From the NCBI RefSeq assembly GCF_026627255.1, contig NZ_JAPNLM010000047.1, positions 1-34,733 on the forward strand: DNA of 34,733 nt. Reading direction: 5' to 3'. The position numbers and the translations under genes are program-made. The notes beneath the pieces were generated by a model, which ran no database searches, had not been told where the DNA came from, and was given only the letters and a program-made list of their open reading frames with translations. Of this stretch, positions 1 through 7,138 are shown one piece after another. The number at the start of each line of letters is the position of its first letter. The stretch's first letter is position 1. The stretch comes from Streptomyces antarcticus. Lineage in GTDB: Bacteria > Actinomycetota > Actinomycetes > Streptomycetales > Streptomycetaceae.

Positions 1-49
1 CGGCATCCTCACCGAAGTCGACACCGGCAGCTTCGCCAGGAAGCAGTAG
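1..49 (+). CDS. C-terminal tail of an unidentified protein (partial)
   Basis: An open frame enters from the left edge and ends at TAG 47-49, giving 15 residues that end in FARKQ. This is too short to assign. It would be convergent with the minus-strand gene ending at 104. Third positions are mostly G/C, as in the real genes here, but that is weak support over such a short stretch. Confidence 0.35.
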   Translation, partial: GILTEVDTGSFARKQ

Positions 50-103
50 CCGACCGAGCACCGTGACCAGCAGCCCCGCCCCAGCCTCACCCGGAAATGG
101 ACA

Positions 104-460
104 TCAACTCGCGAACCGCCCTCTGAGGAAGTCCTCCACCCAGTCGGTCAGCGAGTCGAGTTCGTTCTCCCGCTCTTCGCCGTCCAGTTCCAGGATCGGC
201 TTCGGCTCGGGTGGCATCACGGGGGCGGGCATTCCGGGAAGCCCCGGCATGGAGAAGCCGGCGAAGGGCATCGGAATCGGGTCGGGTGCGGCGGCCAGGC
301 TGTCGAGCTGCCTGGCCTGCTGGGCCGACTGGTCCAGGAGCTTGCGGACGCTGGCCTCGATGCTCTCCAGGTCGGCTTCGGGAACGCGGATCGGATCCAT
401 CGGCTGGCCGTCGGGGCCGTCTATGGGTTCGAGCACGAAGGTCTCTCCTCGCAGCCGCAT
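104..460 (-). CDS. Small unknown protein, helical N-terminal half and Pro/Met-rich middle
   Basis: This predicts 118 aa from ATG 460; an upstream in-frame ATG at 502 would give 132 aa. I do not recognise the family. The N-terminal half (about residues 20-50) reads as an amphipathic helix (motif SIEASVRKLLDQSAQQ). It is followed by a Pro/Gly/Met-rich linker and an acidic C-terminal helix (motif ELDSLTDWVEDFL). The methyltransferase upstream ends in a terminator at 542-564, so this gene probably has its own promoter. A palindrome at 511-533 lies just upstream and is shared with the promoter region of the gene at 16730. The 502 start has a GGGGA eight bases away but lies immediately beside that palindrome; the 460 start has no clear ribosome site. 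The start is therefore uncertain. Confidence 0.6.
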   Translation of the reverse strand: MRLRGETFVLEPIDGPDGQPMDPIRVPEADLESIEASVRKLLDQSAQQARQLDSLAAAPDPIPMPFAGFSMPGLPGMPAPVMPPEPKPILELDGEERENELDSLTDWVEDFLRGRFAS

Positions 461-510
461 GCGGCACGTCGGAATTCGAAATAGGGGCTGGAGTTCAACC
501 ATCCACACAT

Positions 511-535
511 TCCCCGGTTTGGCTGACCGGGGATC
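511..535 (-). promoter_or_regulatory. Palindromic operator-like element, copy 1
   Basis: Arms TCCCCGGT and ACCGGGGA (8 bp, perfect) flank a 7-base spacer. Read on the minus strand, 25 consecutive bases are identical to 16639-16663. Upstream on the same strand is a T-rich hexamer (TTTTTA, overlapping the tail of the terminator), placed exactly where TATATA lies relative to the other copy. That equal spacing suggests a promoter with an operator at or just after the transcription start. A conserved 5'-UTR hairpin is the alternative. Confidence 0.6.
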
Positions 536-541
536 GCGTGC

Positions 542-564
542 TAAAAAGCCCCCGCGCGGCGGGG
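542..564 (-). terminator. Intrinsic terminator of the DNA methyltransferase gene
   Basis: Read on the minus strand, CCCCGC, a 3-base loop and GCGGGG form a perfect 6-bp G+C stem (550-564) followed by GC and five T residues. This is a classical rho-independent terminator, about 50 bases past the methyltransferase stop codon. It separates that gene from the small gene at 104-460. Confidence 0.75.
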
Positions 565-614
565 ACAGAAAGACGAGATACCGACTCCTGCCCCCGCCGC
601 GAGCGGGTGAGGCC

Positions 615-1370
615 TCAGGCGGAAAGGACGAAGTCGTCCTGGGAATGGGTCTGCTGGAGGGCTTCGGTGAGCCGGTCGGAGGCGATCTCGGCGTAGTGTT
701 TGGTCTTCTCGACGCCGATGAAGTCCCGGCCCTCCAGCAGAGCGGCGACACCGGTGGAGCCCGATCCTGCGCAGAAATCGAGGACGGTGCCGCCCGGCGG
801 GCTGATCTTGACGAGCTCGCGCATCACCTCGACCGGCTTCTGCGTGATGTGCTGCCGCTTTCGGCCCGCCGGCTGCGAGCCGGAGTACAGGCCCGGGAGG
901 TAGACCTCGTTACGGGAGCCGTCCATGTCGCCGTTGGACCCCCAGACGATGAACTCGCAGTTCTGGGTGAACCGGCCCTTTTGCGGGCGGGCGGCCGGCT
1001 TGTGCCAGGCCAGCACCCCGCGCCATACCCAGCCGGCGGCCTGGATCGCGTCGGTGGTGATAGGCAGCTGACGCCAGTCGGTGAACAGCAGCGCCGTACC
1101 GCCCGGACGGGTTGCCCGCTGGGCTTCGGTCATGATCTGCGTCAGCCAGAACCCGTAGCTGCGCTGATCCATGTTCTCGCCGGTGAAGTCCGGCAGGACA
1201 TGACCGGCGTCCGCGGAGGTGTACTTCTGCCGGGCCGTCCGGCTCGTACGCTCCTTCGCCGTCCGCCCGCCCGAGTTGTACGGCGGGTCGGTGATGACGG
1301 AGTCGACGCAGTTGTCCGGGAGGGTGGACAGGACGCTGAGGGCGTCGCCCTGATGCAGGGAGAAAGGCAA
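615..1370 (-). CDS. Beta-class site-specific DNA methyltransferase (N6-adenine or N4-cytosine)
   Basis: This predicts 251 aa and would transfer a methyl group from SAM to an exocyclic amino group in DNA. The order of motifs is that of the beta class: catalytic DPPY at residues 28-31, a central target-recognition region, then SAM-binding DFCAGSGSTG at about 198-207 followed by the acidic E221. The frame is open upstream to 1625, but homologous enzymes usually begin a few residues before the HQGDALSVL segment. I therefore chose TTG 1370, which has GGGG seven bases upstream; ATG 1472 is an alternative without a ribosome site. No restriction endonuclease is adjacent, so it is probably an orphan enzyme of the kind common on phages and plasmids, perhaps protecting transferred DNA. 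DPPY does not distinguish adenine from cytosine as the target base. Confidence 0.9.
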   Translation of the reverse strand: MPFSLHQGDALSVLSTLPDNCVDSVITDPPYNSGGRTAKERTSRTARQKYTSADAGHVLPDFTGENMDQRSYGFWLTQIMTEAQRATRPGGTALLFTDWRQLPITTDAIQAAGWVWRGVLAWHKPAARPQKGRFTQNCEFIVWGSNGDMDGSRNEVYLPGLYSGSQPAGRKRQHITQKPVEVMRELVKISPPGGTVLDFCAGSGSTGVAALLEGRDFIGVEKTKHYAEIASDRLTEALQQTHSQDDFVLSA

Positions 1371-1491
1371 AGAGGTACCCCAATATCGGTTCGGGAGAGG
1401 CGAGGGTGGACTCCTACTCGCGGCAATGACATCGCCTGTCCGGATGCGGACACAGGTGTGCCATAGGGCCATAAGGCGGTTGTGCGAGGGG

Positions 1492-1528
1492 AGTTCCAAA
1501 ACTGTAGGGCACGATCCCCGGTTGACCA
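1492..1528 (+). repeat. Left arm of a 37-bp imperfect inverted repeat
   Basis: It matches the reverse complement of 1576-1612 at 31 of 37 positions by eye. The outer block TTCCAAAAC and the inner block GATCCCCGGTTGACCA are both perfect; the variation lies between them. GATCCCCGGT is shared with the palindromes at 511 and 16639. TTGACC in the inner block resembles a -35 hexamer pointing right. It lies upstream of the methyltransferase, between the leftward and rightward gene blocks. Confidence 0.7.
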
Positions 1529-1575
1529 CGGTCGCCGCCAAAACCCTTGAAATAGAGCCTTGATCATCATTTTCT

Positions 1576-1612
1576 TGGTCAACCGGGGATCCGCACTTAC
1601 TGTTTTGGAACT
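1576..1612 (-). repeat. Right arm of the 37-bp imperfect inverted repeat
   Basis: This is the partner of 1492-1528 across a 47-base centre (1529-1575) that is more A+T-rich than its surroundings. Read leftward it also contains TTGACC, so two divergent promoters bound by one regulator would fit. I see no convincing -10 hexamer at 17 bases. No target duplication flanks the pair. Confidence 0.7.
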
Positions 1613-1828
1613 GCCCGGTGCACACAGCGCCGCTGGTCGTATTCCCCCGTCATGCCCACACGGAGGCACCCCCTTGTCCCGGCACACCTGATCCGCCCGG
1701 ACGCCGTCGCGAGCGGCAACTCGCAGCAGCGTCCAGGCGCACAGCTCACCCATCACCCGGCCTGCCGCGCCCTTCTCACATCTCCACGGCACCGCGCGGC
1801 CGGGACTTCACACACCGAAGGACCCCCT
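1613..1828. other. Intergenic leader before the transfer operon
   Basis: There is no supportable gene here. Open frames exist on the + strand but they have no ribosome site and their reading is low-complexity Pro/Arg/His. The stretch probably carries the 5' leader of the transfer transcript starting near the inverted repeats. No -10/-35 pair, hairpin or riboswitch stands out. Confidence 0.4.
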
Positions 1829-1906
1829 ATGCCCTCCCCACGCCCTCCCCTGCCTGAAATCCGGCCGCCGGCCCCGCCCGGCGAGCGCGGAGGCATCCCG
1901 GATTGA
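1829..1906 (+). CDS. Possible 25-aa leader peptide coupled to the hydrolase gene
   Basis: ATG 1829 follows GAAGGA by six bases, and the frame ends at TGA 1904-1906, overlapping the TTG start of the next gene (TTGA). The product is Pro-rich and has no recognisable domain. The good ribosome site and the stop/start overlap are the only evidence. It could be a translational-coupling leader, or chance in Pro-rich high-G+C DNA. Confidence 0.35.
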   Translation: MPSPRPPLPEIRPPAPPGERGGIPD

Positions 1907-3039
1907 AGGCCGCAGCCGCCGCCATCGGCCTCCTGTGCCTCTCCCCTCTCGCCCTCGCCACCACCGTCTCCATGGCCGCGGCCGGAAGCGCCGCCGCCCG
2001 AAGCGCCCCCTGCACCCCAGGCGGCGCGAACGTCGATGCCTCCGCGGTCGCCAAGCAGGTTGCGGCGATCCTCGGCGGTCAGGGCGGCGACAGCTCGATC
2101 CGCGTCGAGGGCCTGGAACTGCCCGCCGAGCAGATCCCCCACGCCAAGACCATCGTCGCCACCGGCATCGCCCTGAAGGTCCCCGAGCGCGGACAGGTCA
2201 TCGCGCTCGCCACCGCCATCCAGGAATCACGGCTGCGCAACCTCAACTCCGGCGACCGGGACTCGCTGGGCCTGTTCCAGCAGCGGCCCAGCCAGGGCTG
2301 GGGCACCCCCGAGCAGATCCGCGACCCCGTCTACGCCTCCACGAAGTTCTACAAGGGGCTGCTGGAGGTCAAGGGGTGGCACCAGATGACCATCACCCAA
2401 GCCGCCCAGGCCGTGCAGCTCTCCGGCTTCCCAAACGCGTACGCGCAGTGGGAGCCGCTGGCCCGGGCCCTGCAGCAGGCCATCGTCAAGACGCTGCCGA
2501 ACGGCGGCATAGGCCAGGCAGGCCAGGAACCCGGCACCCCTCCGGGCGGCGCCGGAGGCTGCAAACCGGGCGAGGACGGCGCCGACTGGGGCTCCATCCC
2601 CGAAGGCACCGTCCCCACCGGGTACAAGATCCCGGCTGATGCCTCACCGAAGGCCCGTACCGCGATCGACTGGGCGATGCACCAGCTCGGCACCCTCTAC
2701 CAGTGGGGCGGCACCTGCACGGCGCCGCGCGGCCCCGACCCCATGGGCCGCTGCGACTGCTCCAGCCTCATGCAGCAGGCCTACGCCAAGGCCGGTATCC
2801 AGCTCACCCGCACCACGTACACGCAGGTCAAGGAGGGTGACGCCGTACCGGCGAACGCCCTTAAGCCCGGTGACCTGCTCTTCACCCGTGGCACCGCCGC
2901 CGTCCCCGAGCACGTCGGCATGTACATCGGCGCCGGCCTGGTGATCAACGCGCCGCGCACAACGAAGCCGGTGCGGATCGAGAAGGTCGGCGACTGGCAG
3001 ATCCTCGCCGTCCGCCGCATCCCCGCGCTCAGCAAGTAA
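1903..3039 (+). CDS. Secreted two-domain cell-wall hydrolase: transglycosylase plus NlpC/P60 (VirB1-type)
   Basis: This predicts 378 aa from TTG 1903, with GGAGG nine bases upstream. Residues 1-28 look like a signal peptide or membrane anchor. Residues about 95-190 form a lysozyme-like transglycosylase domain with probable catalytic Glu108 in AIQESR and the motif SLGLFQQRP. A Gly/Pro linker (200-235) leads to an NlpC/P60 domain at about 250-378 with nucleophile Cys286 in RCDCSS and His337 in EHVGMYIG. It would cut both glycan strands and peptide stems outside the membrane to open the peptidoglycan for the conjugation channel. The same pairing is seen in Gram-positive transfer systems such as Tn916 Orf14 and TcpG. 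It opens the apparatus gene block, as expected for a VirB1-like function. Confidence 0.92.
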   Translation: MKAAAAAIGLLCLSPLALATTVSMAAAGSAAARSAPCTPGGANVDASAVAKQVAAILGGQGGDSSIRVEGLELPAEQIPHAKTIVATGIALKVPERGQVIALATAIQESRLRNLNSGDRDSLGLFQQRPSQGWGTPEQIRDPVYASTKFYKGLLEVKGWHQMTITQAAQAVQLSGFPNAYAQWEPLARALQQAIVKTLPNGGIGQAGQEPGTPPGGAGGCKPGEDGADWGSIPEGTVPTGYKIPADASPKARTAIDWAMHQLGTLYQWGGTCTAPRGPDPMGRCDCSSLMQQAYAKAGIQLTRTTYTQVKEGDAVPANALKPGDLLFTRGTAAVPEHVGMYIGAGLVINAPRTTKPVRIEKVGDWQILAVRRIPALSK

Positions 3040-3120
3040 CCGCCCGCCGCCCGCAGAGGCGGGCCCGCGCCGGGCCTCTCTCCCGCGCCCCGAGCGCCCC
3101 TCTCCCTTTCCCCGCATACC

Positions 3121-3142
3121 CGCAGGGCCTCTTAGGCCTGCG
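3121..3142 (+). other. Intercistronic hairpin before the ATA-start gene
   Basis: CGCAGGGCCT, a CTT loop and AGGCCTGCG pair over nine base pairs with one bulged G. The hairpin ends four bases before the AAGGAG of the following gene and has no T tract. It is more likely to affect mRNA stability or ribosome access than to terminate transcription. Confidence 0.45.
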
Positions 3143-3159
3143 CCGCAAGGAGCTTCGCC

Positions 3160-3474
3160 ATACCCATTTCACTCGCAGACCGCGTCCTCTACCTCGCCTA
3201 CGACCCCGGAATCACTCCAAAGGAGGGCGGTCTTCCCGGACTTTCCGTCCTGCGCAACGTCGTCAGCTCGATCAACCTCTTCGGCATCATCGCCGTCGTC
3301 GGCGCCCTGGCCGTATCGCTGGGCGTGTGGGCTTGGGGCCACCACAGCGGCGGCCACCAGGCCGAGGCCAACGGGAAGAAGGGCGCCGTCGTGTCCGCGG
3401 GCGCCGCCCTCGGCCTCGGCGCCGCCAACGGCATCGTGGCCTTCTTCTCCACCCTGGGGACGCAGGTCAACTAG
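3160..3474 (+). CDS. Small two-helix membrane protein, DUF6112/VirB2-like, with an ATA start
   Basis: This predicts 104 aa. An N-terminal segment with PKEGGLPGLSVLRN precedes a hydrophobic helix (about residues 34-58), a short polar loop (HHSGGHQAEANGKK) and a second helix (about 73-97). The layout and the GGLPG motif fit the small DUF6112-type proteins placed like VirB2 pilin subunits in actinobacterial transfer clusters; that role is inferred. The frame is closed by TAG 3133 and contains no ATG, GTG or TTG before the first helix. AAGGAG at 3147-3152 sits seven bases from ATA 3160, which is therefore the best start; ATT 3166 is the alternative. The stop overlaps the next start by one base. 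Confidence 0.78.
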   Translation: MPISLADRVLYLAYDPGITPKEGGLPGLSVLRNVVSSINLFGIIAVVGALAVSLGVWAWGHHSGGHQAEANGKKGAVVSAGAALGLGAANGIVAFFSTLGTQVN

Positions 3475-4157
3475 TGCCGAAACGTTCCCTCTCCCCCCTG
3501 CACCGGGCCACCACGCACTGGTCGGCCGGCCGACGGATCCTCGTCGCCGCTGTGGTCATCACAGCGCTCCTCGGGGCCGCCGGGCTGACCGCCTGGTTCA
3601 CCGCCCGCGGCGGCCACAGGAAGGCCGACGCCTCACCCGCGGCCCCTGCTCCGAGCTCGCCCGCCGGCACAGCCCCGAAGCCTCCCATCGGTACGGGCGC
3701 GGTCCCGGCCCCGCCGAAGCTGACCGACCCACTCGCCTACGCCCGGGCGGCGGCGGTGATGCTCTGGTCGTACGACACCCGCACCACCAGCCGTGACCAG
3801 CACCTCGCCGGCATGAACGCGTGGATGACCCGCGAGACGAAGTACACCGACTGGACGGCGATCTCCGGGCAGGTCCCGGACCCGGTGCTGTGGTCGCGCA
3901 TGGCCGACAACGCCCAGTACGCCACCGCCGCCGTGGCCGAGGCCCACTTCCCCTCCGCGTTCAAGCAGGCCCTCGCCGAGAACCCGTCCGCGATCACCGA
4001 GGCGTACATCTACGCGGTCACCGTCACCGGCAAGCAGGCCATCGCCTGGAAGGGCGGCGGGGGCGGTGCCGAGGACCGCGCCGTCACCCTCGCCGTCCAG
4101 TGCCGCCCCAGCTCCGACTGCGCCCTGGTCTCCCTCGCTCCCAGCGTCGCCCCGTAA
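3474..4157 (+). CDS. Bitopic membrane protein, candidate VirB8/TcpC-like transfer component
   Basis: This predicts 227 aa from GTG 3474, which shares its G with the TAG of the gene before (TAGTG), so translation is probably coupled. There is a basic cytoplasmic N-terminus, one transmembrane helix at residues 21-43, a Pro/Ala linker to about 80, then an extracytoplasmic domain of about 145 residues starting LAYARAAAVMLWSYDTR. Size, topology and position between the VirB2-like and VirB6-like genes fit the VirB8/TcpC role of an NTF2-like scaffold. The primary sequence gives no diagnostic motif, so this is a positional inference. Confidence 0.8.
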   Translation: MPKRSLSPLHRATTHWSAGRRILVAAVVITALLGAAGLTAWFTARGGHRKADASPAAPAPSSPAGTAPKPPIGTGAVPAPPKLTDPLAYARAAAVMLWSYDTRTTSRDQHLAGMNAWMTRETKYTDWTAISGQVPDPVLWSRMADNAQYATAAVAEAHFPSAFKQALAENPSAITEAYIYAVTVTGKQAIAWKGGGGGAEDRAVTLAVQCRPSSDCALVSLAPSVAP

Positions 4158-4189
4158 CACGCCACTGAAGAAAAGGAGGTAAGCCTCCA

Positions 4190-5533
4190 GTGGACTTCTG
4201 CTCCATACCCCTCGCCAGCAAGCTGTGTTCCGCGGCCGACGCCATCGACTTCGTCAACGACCCGGGCAAGGCCATCACCGAGGGCATCGGCAACTGGATC
4301 GCCAAGTCGGCCGGCCAGTTCGCCGCAGCATCCGCCGACCTCGCAGCCGAGGCCGTCAACGCCACCACCAAGGTGGACCTGAGAGCCGGCTGGTTCGTCG
4401 ACAACTACGAGCTGCTGCTGCCGATCGGCCTGACCATCCTGGTCGCAACATTCTGCGCCCAGCTCATCCGGGCCGCGATCCGGCGCGACGGCCAGGCCCT
4501 GACCCAGGCTTTCACCGGCACCGCCGGCGGCGTCATCTTCTGCTTCGTCGCCATCGCCGGCACCACCGTCGCCATCGAAGTCGTCGACGCGCTGTCCGAC
4601 GGATTGTTCGCGGCAGCGCACACCTCGATTGAGGAGGCGGTGCGCCGCATGGTCAAGGCCAGTTCCGTCGCCTCGATGGTGCCGCTGGGATGGATGATCC
4701 CCGGCATCGTCGGCCTCGGGGCCGGCATCGGGGCCATCCTCTACTGGTGCGTGATGATGGTCCGCAAGGTCGGCATCCTCGTCCTGGTGACCCTGGCCGT
4801 CTTTGCCGGGGCCGGCGGCGGCTGGGAAGCTGCACGGCGCTGGCGCCGGGGCTGGATCGAAGCCACCGCCACTCTGGTCGTATCGAAGCTGCTGATGACG
4901 ATCGTGTTCCTCCTGGGCATCTCCGCCCTCGGACAGACCCAGGCCAAGGACGGACTGGGCGCACTGGCTGACTGCCTCGCCGGAGTCGTGATCATGATGA
5001 TGGTCCTGCTCTGCCCGTACGCCACCTTCAAGTTCGTGCACTGGGCGGCGGAGGGCACCGACGGCGAGTCGATCCACCGGGCCGGTGGCACCGGTGCGCA
5101 GATGGCAAAGCAGCACACCGAGCAGGCAGCCCGTAAGGCCGCCGCGATGGCCGCGACAGGCGGAGCCGGTGCCGCGGCCGGAGCCGGCGCAGCGCCGCAG
5201 GGCCCCGCCGGGTTCCCCGGTGACATCGCCGCCAACCCCACCGGCGGATCCGGGGGCGAGCAGAACGGTGCCCCGATGCCGTCTTCCGGCGGGGGTGCGG
5301 CGACCGACGCGCTGTCCAAGGCGGTTCAGCCTCCGCCGACCAGCGCGAGCCAGGACACCAGCGGCCAGCTCGGCGGAAGCTCCGGATCCTCCCCGTCCGG
5401 CACCTCCGGCTCTGGCGGTACGGGTCCCGTTCCCCGCAGTACCCAGGAAGGCCCGCCGCAGGGCGCGCCCGCGCAGGGCCCGGCCACCGCGAGCAGTCCC
5501 TTCGCGAGCGGGCCCTCGCCCACCGGTTCCTGA
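4190..5533 (+). CDS. Polytopic membrane protein, VirB6/TrbL-like transfer channel component
   Basis: This predicts 447 aa from GTG 4190, nine bases after a strong AGGAGGT. The N-terminal 65 residues are Ala-rich and helical. Six hydrophobic segments follow at about 73-96, 112-136, 164-190, 193-210, 226-248 and 258-282. The C-terminal 160 residues are Gly/Pro/Ser-rich and disordered. This is the TrbL/VirB6 layout, expected to form part of the inner-membrane channel beside VirB8 and VirB4. Assignment rests on topology and neighbours. A perfect 16-bp hairpin lies just past the stop codon. Confidence 0.85.
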   Translation: MDFCSIPLASKLCSAADAIDFVNDPGKAITEGIGNWIAKSAGQFAAASADLAAEAVNATTKVDLRAGWFVDNYELLLPIGLTILVATFCAQLIRAAIRRDGQALTQAFTGTAGGVIFCFVAIAGTTVAIEVVDALSDGLFAAAHTSIEEAVRRMVKASSVASMVPLGWMIPGIVGLGAGIGAILYWCVMMVRKVGILVLVTLAVFAGAGGGWEAARRWRRGWIEATATLVVSKLLMTIVFLLGISALGQTQAKDGLGALADCLAGVVIMMMVLLCPYATFKFVHWAAEGTDGESIHRAGGTGAQMAKQHTEQAARKAAAMAATGGAGAAAGAGAAPQGPAGFPGDIAANPTGGSGGEQNGAPMPSSGGGAATDALSKAVQPPPTSASQDTSGQLGGSSGSSPSGTSGSGGTGPVPRSTQEGPPQGAPAQGPATASSPFASGPSPTGS

Positions 5534-5550
5534 CCTGACCCGTCCACGCC

Positions 5551-5596
5551 GCCCGGGCGGGACACGCCGCACCACGATGCCGTGTCCCGCCCGGGC
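5551..5596 (+). other. Perfect 16-bp intercistronic hairpin
   Basis: GCCCGGGCGGGACACG (5551-5566) and its exact reverse complement (5581-5596) are separated by 14 bases. There is no T run, so it is not a textbook intrinsic terminator. It may attenuate transcription or protect the 3' end of the upstream message. It covers an in-frame GTG at 5582, which argues that the next gene starts further down. Confidence 0.75.
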
Positions 5597-5629
5597 TCCA
5601 ACCCCCGTGCCTCGAAAGCGGATTCCGCC

Positions 5630-7093
5630 TTGTCTGACCTTGTCCTCCCCCTCACCATCAAATTCCCCCACAGGTCGCGGCGCGGCATCCTGCTCGGCCT
5701 GTCCCTGCCCCAGCTCACCCTCACCTCCACGGCCCTCGCCCTGCTCCTGGCCACCGTGGTGTCCACCGGCCTGGTTGGCGCCCTCGCACTGACCCCCCTG
5801 TGGGCCTCGGTCGCAGCCTTCGTCGTCATCCGGCGCCACGGCCGCTCCTTGATCGACTGGGCGCCGATCGTCCTGCGCTACGCCCAGCGCCGGCGCACCG
5901 GCCAGAGCCTGTGGCTGGCCCGCGCGGTGTCGAGGCCCCGTACCGACGGCATGCTCCACCTGCCCGGCACCGCCGCCTCGCTGCGCGTGGTCACGCCCTC
6001 CGGTTCGCAGGCCGCCGCCGTCCACGACCCCCATGCCCAGACTCTGACCGCCATCGCCCGCGTCTCCAGCAGGGCCTTCGCCCTCCTCGACCCCGCCACC
6101 CAGAACTCCAACGTGGCCGCCTGGGGCCGGGCCCTGGCCGGCATCGCCCGCAGCGGGCACATCGCCACCGTGCAGGTCCTGGAACGTACCGTCCCCGACT
6201 CCGGTGACACCCTGACTCGGCACTGGACCACCCACGGCCACCCCCAGGCCCCGGTCGCGGGGCAGGTGTACTCCGAACTCGTCTCCTCGGCCGGTCCGGC
6301 CGCCGCCCCGCATGAGAGCTACCTGGCGATCTCCCTGGACCTGAAGGCCGCCAAGCGGCTCATCTCCCAGGCCGGCGGCGGACTGCCCGGCGCCTTCACG
6401 GTGCTGGGCCAGACCACCGCGTCCGTCGCCCAGGCCGCGCGCGGCGCCGGACTGATGGTCACCGGCTGGCTCACCGCCCGCGAGATCGCCGCCGTGGTCC
6501 GCACTGCGTACGACCCCAAGGCCCTGGCCGGGCTGCAGCAGTGGTCCGAGCACGGCAGGGCCGAGGCCGAACCGGCCGCCGCGGGCCCGGTCGTCCAGGT
6601 TGAGGAGTACGACCGCGTCATCACCGACTCCGCCCGTCACGCCACCTACTGGGTGGAGAACTGGCCGCGGACCGAGACGACGTCCGGCTTCCTGCATGGG
6701 CTGATGTTCACCGCCGGCGTGCGCCGCTCCTTCTCCCTTATATACGTGCCCCAGGGACTCGAGTCCGCGCTGCGCGACGTGCAGCGCACCAAGGCCACGA
6801 TCATCGCCGACGCCGCCGAGCGCCAGCGCCGCGGACAGGTCGACTCCGAGGCCGACTCCGTCGAGTACGGGGACGTCAAGGAACGCGAGCGCCAGCTGAT
6901 CGCCGGGCACGCCGACGTCGCCCTCACCGGCCTGCTGACCGTCTCCGCAGAGACCGACGCCCAGCTCGACGCCGCGTGCGCGCAGATCGAGACCGCCGCC
7001 GTCAGCGCCCAGGTCGACCTGCGCCGCCTGATCTACCAGCAGCCCGAAGCCCTCACCCTCGCAGCGCTCCCCCTGGCCCGCACCGCCCTGTAG
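5630..7093 (+). CDS. SCO6880-like protein: VirB3/PrgI-type membrane segment fused to the VirB4 N-terminal region
   Basis: This predicts 487 aa from TTG 5630; GTG 5582 is in frame but lies inside the hairpin. Residues 1-20 are basic, with two membrane helices at about 24-48 and 50-67, the PrgI/VirB3 arrangement. The remaining 400 residues are soluble and contain no Walker motif. The end (RERQLIAGHADVALTGLL, then LRRLIYQQPEALTLAALPL) resembles the segment just before the ATPase domain of VirB4/TraC proteins. Together with the ATPase at 8209 it would make one complete VirB3-VirB4 unit at the cytoplasmic face of the channel. The family name is from memory of actinobacterial annotations. Confidence 0.82.
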   Translation: MSDLVLPLTIKFPHRSRRGILLGLSLPQLTLTSTALALLLATVVSTGLVGALALTPLWASVAAFVVIRRHGRSLIDWAPIVLRYAQRRRTGQSLWLARAVSRPRTDGMLHLPGTAASLRVVTPSGSQAAAVHDPHAQTLTAIARVSSRAFALLDPATQNSNVAAWGRALAGIARSGHIATVQVLERTVPDSGDTLTRHWTTHGHPQAPVAGQVYSELVSSAGPAAAPHESYLAISLDLKAAKRLISQAGGGLPGAFTVLGQTTASVAQAARGAGLMVTGWLTAREIAAVVRTAYDPKALAGLQQWSEHGRAEAEPAAAGPVVQVEEYDRVITDSARHATYWVENWPRTETTSGFLHGLMFTAGVRRSFSLIYVPQGLESALRDVQRTKATIIADAAERQRRGQVDSEADSVEYGDVKERERQLIAGHADVALTGLLTVSAETDAQLDAACAQIETAAVSAQVDLRRLIYQQPEALTLAALPLARTAL

Positions 7094-7138
7094 CCCGCCG
7101 GCACGGATCGGCCCCCACCCCCGGGAGTTTCCACACCC

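Noticed and set aside
63..1466. 467-residue + strand frame over the left flank
   Set aside because: Opposite to the methyltransferase with DPPY and DFCAGSGS motifs; its own translation shows no domain.
1492..1612. Miniature transposable element bounded by the 37-bp inverted repeats
   Set aside because: No direct target duplication flanks the arms, and the conserved inner block matches operator-like palindromes elsewhere, so a regulatory reading is better.
1613..1857. Frames beginning at 1618 and 1652 in the leader
   Set aside because: No ribosome site and the product is low-complexity; only the short frame at 1829 has a plausible start.
5582..7093. Longer SCO6880-like protein from GTG 5582
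   Set aside because: The GTG lies within the right arm of a perfect hairpin, and the 16 extra residues look like non-coding sequence; TTG 5630 gives the expected N-terminus.
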